From Oscheius dolichura (taxonomy: Eukaryota; Nematoda; Chromadorea; Rhabditida; Rhabditidae), in the NCBI GenBank assembly GCA_932521035.1, contig OW051493.1, forward strand, positions 4,898,001 through 4,962,000: DNA of 64,000 bases, written 5' to 3'. Below are positions 56,182 through 64,000 of this stretch, piece after piece. The translations under genes and the position numbers were made by a program. The notes under the pieces were generated by a model. The model was not told where the DNA came from, did no database searches, and saw only the letters and a list, made by a program, of their open reading frames with translations. Every line of letters starts with the position of its first letter. Within the stretch, counting starts at the first letter, position 1.

Positions 56182-59100
56182 TCAATTTCCCCCGAAAAGG
56201 GAGCTCATGCCATTCACGATTCCCTTCATGGTTCTTTTGAAAATATTCACGGGCACTACGGTGTGGTTGTGCTGCTTGATTGCCCGGACAGAGAGGAGCT
56301 CGATGTTCTGGACATCCTGGACTATCTGGCCACTGAAGGTGAGCGTCTTCAGCTCGTCCACCATGTCGTAGAGCTCCGCCAGGGTCTTCAGCGGCATCCC
56401 CTTGTTGATTTCGTCTTTGAAGATGTTGCTCTGCTGCTCGTACAGGTCTTTGAAGGCTTCCAGTTCTTTGAGCAGGTTGTCCGTGCCTCCGCTGCTGACC
56501 TTATTATTCTGAAACCTCGTTGTACGGGTAAGAGGCAACCGAATGCCTCTTCTTTGATCAGGTGCTGGAGATATTCGAGGTAGGCGTCGTTGTAGGGCAC
56601 GATGGAGTACTTCTTGAGGAAGGCGGCGAAGTGGGCACAGTAGTGCATAATCTTGTCCATCTCACGCTGTCGGGCATCTCTCTATAAAATAGGGTACAAC
56701 GTGTTTCCTCCGATCTACTACCTCCGCCTCTTTTTCGGCGATGAACCTTCTCCCTGCGGCCACCTGATCATCCTTGCTCCTCATGTTTCTCCTGGCCATG
56801 GGGTCCTCCGTCTAAACGAGGCTCTACCCGGGCCTTGTCCTGCTACCTACCCTGGTGATAGTCTGCTTCAATCGGTACAGCATGTGCATGTGTGTCTGCC
56901 AGGAATGATTACACTCTAAGCAGCTATTCTCATCAGCGAACACCTCACAGTTTTGTAGTTCGGGGTTGGGACAGATACTTGTCTAAAAAGAGCCGCCTAG
57001 AGGACAGGGCGGATCTCACCTCGACTCCCACAAGGAAACAAGGTACGTGGCACTCCGTCTTGTAGATGGTCTCGACGACGCCCCCGTTGTTGAGTTGCCT
57101 GTACTCGACGCAGTCCTTATGGGTGCACACAGTTATCGGCTGATCCAGCTCCTCCGTGTCGATCTGGACGGTCTCCATAAAGAGCTTCCCTTGGATGTCC
57201 CTGCCCGACTGGAGACACTCTTCAATCTAAATCGTATTTTCAATAGAGAGCCCCGTCGCTCTTACCTCTTGGAGTTTCTCTTCGATCAGACGGACATTGA
57301 CCAGCTGATTCCTCGCAAGTTCGGCCAAGGGGCGAGCCAAGGTGGAGATCAGGAGGCGGATGTTGTTCACACTCAGCGTGTCGGACACCTTGTGGGGTCG
57401 CAGTTCTTCGATTCTTTGGAGCATTCTAGATTTGAGATAGATTGTAGAGGAGATGACGCTACTTGAAGTTCTGCTCTACGGCCTTGCTCCAGCTCTCGCC
57501 GAAGTTCTCAATGTCCCTGCCATTGAACTCGGCTCCTTTCTTCCAGGCGCACAGAAAGCGGAAGCTCTCGTTGTCGAAAGTGAACATATTGGTTCTAGAA
57601 GGGAGTGGACTAGGGAAAGAAAAGGGAGTACTCGTTGAGGGGCACCTCGATCCTCGTCTTCTCGTAGAGGTTGTCCAAATGGGTCCTCAGACAGTTGAAG
57701 CTCTCTCCCGGGCGGTAGAAGGTCTGTCTGGCCTTGGTGAAGCAGAAGAGGATGTTCCTGGCGGCAGAGGCGTGTAGATGAGTCAGCAGCTCGTTGATAC
57801 AGTAGCGGAAGGTCAGGTCGAGGCGGGCCTTGTTCGGCTCGAGAAGGAGGAGAATGGCGTGGATCTCCCTGTAATATTCTGTAGGTGCGAAAGAAAAGGA
57901 CTCACTCGAAATCTGCGATGAAGTTCAAGATTCGAGTGAAGTTCTTCTGGTCCTGGACAGTTCCACGGACGTCTCCCACTCCGGGGGTGTCGATGATTCG
58001 GATCATCCTCTCCTGGTTAGGCGGTCCCACTTGGAACACGTACGACTTCGGGGCCTGGGTGGCGGATTGCCCCTCCCTCAGATCCTCGTCCTCGTCGTGT
58101 CCGTGCCCGTGTTTTTCCACTGCGATCGTTGGTTCCATCTCCACCCTTATCGACCGCATCTAACAAGCCGTGGATATTCAACGGAGTCAAAGCAATTACC
58201 CGCTCATCTGTATGAGAGAACCCTGTCCGGATGAGGACGTGGAAGCCCTTCTCCTTGGCTTCCTCCATACTTTCGAACGTCAGATAATTGACCAGTCCGT
58301 TGATGAAGGTCGACTTCCCTACTCCGGTTGACCCGAGGATGAGGATATTCGTCACAGAACGCATGCTGAAGAATTTCTTGTTACTCAACGACACTTGAGG
58401 AAACAGACGTGTTGAAGAAGTTAGCGGGTATTCTGAATCCTTGGCTGTCTGTTCCCAAGTCGGCATTCGTCAGAACTGGAGGGGCTTCTGTCTTCTTCTT
58501 CTTGTCCTTCCTAAAAATACATAATAATATAATATCAAAGTAGTGTCTTTCTTTGTCTTTTTCTCCTTCTTCCCTTCCTTTTTGTCCTTCTTGGTCTTCT
58601 TCTTCGTCTCCTTCTCGTCCTCCGAGCCATCCGACTCGTCCGACTCCCTCTTCGTCTTCTTCTTTGTCTTGTCTCTGTAATCATTGTGTCATTTTTTGTC
58701 TACCGTAACCCTGCTTTTTGTCTTTCTTTGATTTCTGCTCTTTGTCCTTCTTCTTCTTCGGCTTCTCCTCCTCCTCTTCCTCTGACTCCTCGCTCTTCTC
58801 CTCGCTTTCGTTCTCACTCTCCGTCTCCGGTTTCTTCGTCTTCTTTCCCGGTCCCTTCTTCCCCTTCACAGGATTGGGTGTTTCTTCCTCGCTCGGGGCA
58901 GTATTCTACAGAACATAACTTGATAAGCCAGCTGTTCTTTTCTCACCGGTACCAGGCCCGAATTTCTCTTCCATAATTCATAAACAGCGGCCGTGTCCCC
59001 GTCGTAATTCTTCAGTATGGCATCCAACACATTGGTGTCCTTCTTCTCCAAGTATTCCTCGGCAAATTCCTGGTCGGAGTCAGTCAAAAGGGAGAGAAAG

Positions 59101-59502
59101 TCCCCGGCCTGAATGGGTGAATCACGGTCGTTGTCTTTCTGATACGGGGCTGATTCTTGGGACCGCCAATGGCCGATAACATATCCGACATCACACAAGG
59201 CTCAAACCACATTTGACAAAAGGGCAAACGGTGTAAGAGTTAAAGGGAGAGGACACCTTGGACCCACCTTCTTCTCCATCCAGAGTCGGCACTCCTTCAG
59301 CTGGGACACCGTCATGAAATCCTCCAGGCGCTTCAATTTATCATCGATGGGCATCTTCAAGTTGAGAATCTTGAGCACTTTGCCTCGGTTGGCCTCTTGG
59401 ATCTTGTTCAGAAGGGGGAACTCATTCTGAAATCACCCGTTGAAGTTCAATTCAATCGTAACTTGCCGATGGATCTCCATGGGCGGCGTGACGAGAAGAC
59501 AT
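56182..59502 (-). CDS. AIG1/GIMAP-like P-loop GTPase with two modules and a KEKE region
   Basis: The start MSSRHAAHGDPS at 59502 lies one nt after TTTTCAG. The first intron is of GC-AG type (GCAAGT donor, about 59427-59467). Module 1 begins NEFPLLNKIQEANRG and ends ECRLWMEKK. Module 2 begins AGDFLSLLTDSDQEF and ends VYELWKRN. A long Lys/Glu/Ser tract (about 58510-58900) leads to the G domain: G1 GSTGVGKST near 58325, G3 DTPGVGDVRG near 57990 and FCFTKARQTFYRPG near 57750. FDNESFRFLCA follows. The Cys module has CTHKDC, ECHVPC and CLECNHSW-QTH. C-terminal helices end SSLFGGN. A second GC-starting intron occurs after HLIKEE (about 56510-56550). Poly(A) signal for this strand lies at about 56170. 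Confidence 0.82.
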
Positions 59503-59824
59503 CCTGAAAATAAAAGAATAACTGAGAAATAGAAACTGAAGAAGGTGTTTGGCCGTATGAAACTGGCCGAGCTTTGCGACCGATAGGGGCGGACGACCCC
59601 GAGTGAGAAATTGGAAAGAATGTTTGCCCCTCGATTGATTGGGGCCTTTATTATCTTTCTCCTTTCCTTCTCTCTCTTTCGCAATCCTTAAAAGATACAG
59701 TACAGATCCCAAACCTCGTAAACATTAAAGAGCAAACAATAGTGACAGTAATTCTGGGCTTATTAACCCGATATCTATAGGAAAACATGAGAATAGGAGT
59801 AATTTTATTGACCCATGACTCAAA
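59503..59824. other. Intergenic region between tandem paralogues
   Basis: 322 bp between two minus-strand genes, with TTTTATTTTCAG directly before the ATG at 59502. No coding exon recognised. Confidence 0.4.
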
Positions 59825-60708
59825 TTACTTTGTCTTCTTGTGCTTCTTGATGTTCTTGGTCTTCTTCTTCGGCTTCTCTTCTTCCTCCGACTCTTCCGTC
59901 TCCTCCTCGCTGTCCTCCTCCGTCTCCGTGGCCGTCTTCTTCTTCCCGGCCTTTCCCTTTGTCTTCTTGTTCTTCTTCTTTGTTTCCACTTCCGACTCCT
60001 CGCTATCCTCCTCCGACTCCGTCTCAACCGGCTTCCTAAACATCCTTTCCAATAGAAGAAAAGCATCACCTCGGCTGCTTCTTCTTTTTCCTCTCCTCCA
60101 CCCGGGGTTCCTTCCCCTGTTCTGTCTCCTCCTCCTTCAGTCCGAAGCCAGCCGATTTCTTCCATGTTTCGTATACATTTCGGGTGTTTTCATCGTAGTT
60201 TGTGAGTACCGCGTCCAGTACGGAGATGTCCTTACTTTCGAAATAGTCCTCGACGAACTCTTGGTCCGAGTCGGTCAGCAGACTCACAAAGTCCCCGGCC
60301 TAAAAATTCCGCTCACTTTTCTAACCGGTCCCTGTCCCTTCGAAGCAAACAACTTTGATAACCGTGAGCGGAACCATTTGCTCCGTCGTTGCCAGTTGGG
60401 ATGGGCCGATAACGAGAGCAAATAAGGCAAGAACTAGTCAATTTTGGATAAGGGGAAAAATTGGGAAAGAGTTAGGAAATCAGGAGACACAGTACCTTCT
60501 TCTCCAGCCACTTGCGACACTCCCGGAGTTGGGACACGGTCATGTAGTCCTCGAGTCGCTCGATCTTCGCCTCGACTGACATCTTCAGCTGGATTATCTT
60601 GTAGACTTTGGACCGATTTTCGGCGGAAATCTGGTCGAGGATAGGAATATCATACTAAACCGCACTTTGACCCCTCTTAAAAAGGCTAGCAGTCACCTCG
60701 GCACTCAT
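59825..60708 (-). CDS. Two-module protein with KEKE tail, lacking a G domain
   Basis: Paralogue of the N-terminus of the neighbouring GTPase. Exon 1 is 60697-60708 (MSAE) and exon 2 is 60496-60654. Module 1 begins YDIPILDQISAENRS and ends ECRKWLEKK. After a 196-nt intron, module 2 begins AGDFVSLLTDSDQEF and ends VYETWKKS. The rest is an alternating Glu/Ser and Lys tract (about 110 residues) ending KKHKKTK and a stop at 59825. There is no P-loop or switch motif. About 245 aa in total. It could be a truncated copy or a regulatory partner that competes for module-mediated contacts. Confidence 0.72.
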
Positions 60709-60965
60709 TGTTCCTTCACTTTTAACACACAGAAGTGATCGCGGTGAGATCGGTACTGTCCTGAATAGATTTTATAAGACGGGAAAATATTTGAAAATGG
60801 AAAGTATTGATGGGCGCACGGAGCAAAAATAGGCGTTATCGGGGCTGGGGCCTGCCCGGGTGAGAAATTGAAAACGGCCAAAACTGCCAAGCGCCGTGTG
60901 TTGACTGATTCCTTTCTCTTTTCTCTGCCCACTTTTATTCCTCTTTCAATTGTTTATTTTCAGCT
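60709..60965. promoter_or_regulatory. Divergent promoter region between two module genes
   Basis: 257 bp separate the start codons of the minus-strand module protein (60708) and the plus-strand GTPase (60966), so both promoters must lie here or within the adjacent UTRs. No specific binding site was recognised. Confidence 0.45.
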
Positions 60966-63668
60966 ATGAACAGTGGATCCTCCAGCCCTCCCGAAAACGT
61001 TGGATATTTTATAATATTCGTATCAATTTCTACAATATTTAGGATGTCCTCCCGTTTACAAAAGGCCTTTCTGGCGCCGGTGTGAAATCCATTACGGACC
61101 TGCTGAAAAGTAATTTGACAGTTGGGGAAAAGGACAGAATGGCAGAAGCGTTACTGCAAGACAAAGAGGAGCAGAAGAGACTCTACCGCCAGTGGAAACA
61201 GGAGGTACGGCCCCTTTGGTTTTTGGATACTGTAACTTGTTCAGATATCTTTGAAAGAGGCCAAGGGGATACTCGGAAATGATCTGGTGGGGGACGAAGA
61301 CCTGGGCAAGCTGTTGGCCAAGCTGCAGGACCCCGTGGTCCGAAGACATTTCTTCCAGTGGTGCAACACGGCGGTAGGTTTCTTTTGAATGGAGATCTAT
61401 GCCAGTCTTTTAGTTTTCCGAGGGCAGAAATTGGCCTGACGATTATGTGTTCGAAGAAGCTAGGAAGTAAGTTGAGGTCGTCTGTCTTTTGAGAGTATTT
61501 AGACTGTTATCTCCTGAAGGGGCACCGGAGAAGAACCTCACTCTCGTCCAGGATGACTATGTATATGTTCAGAAACAGCCGTTAGTTGGAAAGGGAACAG
61601 CTGACAAACGGGGTGTTTAGAGCTCCTGGAGAGAGAAACGACAGTCTCGGACGAGGCGGCTCCGCTGAAAAACAGCCTCTTTCAGATCAGGATATCGTCG
61701 GGAATAATTCTCTCGTTCCGCCTGGAAACAACAGCTTGGAAGGGAAACGAGGTAGCCTGGTGGAAGGCTCTCTGAAGGGAGCCACTCAAAGAGGAATCAA
61801 GCTATCCTCCGGAGGACGAGGAATTAAAGGCGGAGCGAGCACTACAAAATCGTCGTCGAAAACCCTCAAGGCACCAGAGACAGACTCGGAATCGGAACCG
61901 GAGGATGCGCCAAAGAAGAAGAAAATCCTCCCAGAAGATGGCCTCGACACGTATAACATCCTCGTGGTTGGGGACTCCGGTGTTGGGAAGACGACATTCA
62001 TCAATGGGCTGGCCAACTACTTTGAGTACTCCACATGGGAAGAGAACATGGAGAACGGGCCGAATGTTCGTATCAATACTCAGTTTACAATTGTGAACCT
62101 GGAAAACAAGCCGGTGACCGTCGTGAGCAAATCTTCCTATGAGACGACCAAGGAGGAACGGAATAATGAGAATCTGGGAGGGCAGGGAGAGTCCGTCACC
62201 CAGGTAGGGATAACACTCATTCCAATGAACAGAGTATTCCAGAAACCCGTTACCCACACCTTCCTTATGGAAAGAGAGAAGAGGTCCTTCAATGTGAATG
62301 TGATCGACACGCCCGGGATGAACGATACGCGAGGAGTCAGACAAGACCAGCTGAACCTTCAGGAGATCATCGACCACATCCGGGGACTCAAGTAGGGTTT
62401 CCCTTGTTCGGTACAGTATCCCTTCAGGCAATTGAATGCTATAGTTCTGTTGTTGACTGCCGATCAGCCCCGGATGACTCCCCAATTTCGCCACTCTCTA
62501 AACGAACTTCTCACCCAATTTGATAAGGAGTCCCTGAAGAATCTGCTCTTCTGCTACACTCGAACCAGGCCCTTCAACTACAAACCGGGAGATGCCTTGG
62601 GCACCCTGAGGGAATATGTTGAGGAACAGTCCAGACGCTCTGGGGTCTCTATTCCGCTTGAAAGGTAAATTTGACGAAGGAGGGTAGAATAAGCACGGGT
62701 TAAGGGGGAATGTCTTCTGTATTGACAACGACTGCTTCCGCTATTTGTGTCTCGTGGACCAATTCCCGGATTGCAAAGACAAAAAATTGAATAAGGAATT
62801 TGGGGAATGCTGGGTCCAAACTCGACGCGAGTTGAACAGGTCATCACATCGACTTGAGAAAGGGACAGCCAGTTTAGATTTCTGAAGAGAGTCGGGGAGC
62901 TGAGGCCCTACAAGCTGGACGCGTCGACAGACCTCTCCAAGTTGAGACAGATGGTCAATGCTCTTGCTCTGCCACAAGGAGAGATCGCCAAACTGAACGC
63001 ATTTTGTGTTAGGGACATAGACAATACCTTCTCCCAGGTCTGAAGAGACTGTCGTACTGGAAACGGGGGATTTTTAGATGCAAGAGCAATACAAAAACGT
63101 CAATTACTACACTCCTACAACATCCGGAAAAGGGGAACAACTCGAGAAGCAGCTAGCCTACTATCAAGAGAAGGTTTGTTGCTGAATTCTCTTTTATCCC
63201 GCAAGGATCTCTCTCCCCCCGTTAGCCAGATATTTCAGCAGGAAGAGATGAAGAAGGAGCGCTATGTCATCCTTGCTCTGTGTGCAGAGATCCGTGTCCA
63301 TATTAGCTATAAGAGCCTGGCCCAGCCAGCCGACGAATTCAGACTGAAACTCATCGAATATATTGAAGACGCGGTACAGATAGGAAAGATTGGAAATACG
63401 GTAATTTTAGGAAAGGAAATTACAACAAGGAGGAGACCCACGGCTGGTCAAAGATCTGCAGGCAGCCTTACAGCATTACGAGGAAAGGGTCATGGATATA
63501 TCGAAGGAAGTGGAGGACAAGAAGAGGAACATTCTCACTGAATTCGAGGTAAACCCCCGGTAGAGATGGCAGAAAATGAAAATATTGTAGATAGAAACAA
63601 GAATTAATTGCTTGCAATCACTCAACAACTATCAACATCTACTGTCGAAGACGATTGCCTTCCACTGA
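60966..63668 (+). CDS. AIG1/GIMAP-like P-loop GTPase without the Cys module, diverged
   Basis: The start MNSGSSSPPEN at 60966 lies 2 nt after TTTTCAG. Module 1 includes DLLKSNLTVGEKDRM and ends LYRQWKQE. Module 2 begins SLKEAKGILGNDLVG and ends RHFFQWCNTA. A Gly/Ser/Lys-rich linker with an acidic patch follows. The G domain has G1 GDSGVGKTT near 61972, a longer insert before the switch, G3 DTPGMNDTRG near 62308, and FCYTRTRPFNYKPG, a diverged form of the shared element. IDNDCFRYLCL follows. There is no Cys/His module. The C-terminus is helical (ERYVILALCAEIRVHI, LQAALQHYEERV) and ends TIAFH. Splicing around 63400-63425 is uncertain. AATAAA is at 63692-63697. Confidence 0.75.
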
Positions 63669-63840
63669 ACTAACTCGAGAACCCCATATTGAATAAAATT
63701 TATCTTATAAGGGAGCAATCTGTTTTGAAAGGCTCCAATCAACACGACTTGGCCCGCTGAAGCTGTCAATCGATACAAAATTTATTGTTTGATGTTTATA
63801 CAGGAATATATCTTTAAAAAATATCGAATGGTTTCTCCTT

Positions 63841-64000
63841 TTACTCTTCCACCACCTGCTGTCTGGCCCGTTCCCGTTCCCTGTTTTGAGCCCTCTCCGC
63901 CCGCTCTCGCTCCTGTTGCAGTGTCGCTTCCAGTGTCTAATATTTAGAATCCTTTGAATACAATGCCTTCTCTCACCCTATATCTCTTCTCGTGATGCTG
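63841..64000 (-). CDS. C-terminal end of a coiled-coil protein (partial)
   Basis: Runs off the window at 64000. Two exons are visible: one from the edge ending KRYR, then, after a 40-nt intron (63937-63976), the last exon reading TLEATLQQERERAERAQ and ending RQQVVEE. The composition is Glu/Arg/Gln-rich coiled coil. It may be another member of the GTPase cluster, whose genes end in similar helices, but no family motif is within the window. Confidence 0.5.

Noticed and set aside
58681-60055. Lys/Glu tracts as evidence for nuclear histone-binding proteins
   Set aside because: Such KEKE tracts are common linkers. Here they sit between modules and a G domain and are best read as disordered linkers, not as a functional signature.
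1-64000. CRISPR arrays, rRNA, tRNA or bacterial contamination
   Set aside because: No regularly spaced repeats, no recognisable tRNA cloverleaf or rRNA segment, and every protein-coding gene has spliceosomal introns.

Overview
The window is nuclear DNA from a nematode. The first gene encodes a sarcomeric myosin heavy chain (1,961 codons as I splice it) that follows Caenorhabditis UNC-54 almost residue for residue. Nearly all introns are 27-50 nt with GT...TTTCAG/TTTAG/TTCTAG ends. Several start codons lie 0-5 nt after such an acceptor, as expected for spliced-leader trans-splicing. The lectin, ET-module and carboxypeptidase families are typical of nematodes. All genes are multi-exon. The gene models below were spliced by hand, by reading frame and homologous splice positions; the most carefully checked are the two myosins, the two carboxypeptidases, the first GTPase and the TRP channel, whose summed exon lengths are exact multiples of three.

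Layout. 1-1953: no recognised gene, upstream of the first myosin. 1954-17455 (+): two tandem class II muscle myosin heavy chain genes that share near-identical exon-intron blocks. 18039-18730 (-): small protein with a C-terminal membrane anchor. 19005-23007 (+): two tandem secreted serine carboxypeptidases. 23161-26943: a copied block (GTPase gene plus the 3' end of a TRPA-like gene) inserted between two copies of a 302-bp carboxypeptidase tail. 27252-28116 (-): coiled-coil protein. 28619-29195 (+): secreted cysteine-rich protein. 29240-32639 (-): GTPase gene. 33636-35822 (+): VWA/C-type-lectin protein. 35853-38238 (-): GTPase. 38562-43072: the presumed source of the copied block, with an intact GTPase (+), an ET-module pseudogene and the complete TRPA-like channel (-). 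46069-48008 (-): unrecognised type I membrane protein. 48396-51152 (-): GTPase. 51745-53512 (-): protein with a USP-like C-terminal half. 54213-56063 (-): RNF216-like RBR ubiquitin ligase. 56182-59502 (-): GTPase. 59825-60708 (-): paralogue of that GTPase's N-terminus without a G domain. 60966-63668 (+): GTPase. 63841-64000 (-): C-terminal end of another coiled-coil protein.

How the genes may work together. The right two thirds is a cluster of seven GTPase genes (one pair recently duplicated). They share a P-loop, a DTPGxxD switch, an unusual FCFTNARST-type element in place of a normal G4 motif, and helical N-terminal modules that end in a Y/F-x-x-W signature. Five also carry a Cys/His zinc-binding-like module and C-terminal coiled coils. 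One of them lies 118 bp upstream of the RBR ligase gene on the same strand, which is operon-like spacing. Together with the USP-like gene this suggests a GTPase/ubiquitin locus, possibly for defence or stress, comparable in style to GIMAP or IRG clusters. That role is inference: nothing in the sequence proves it.
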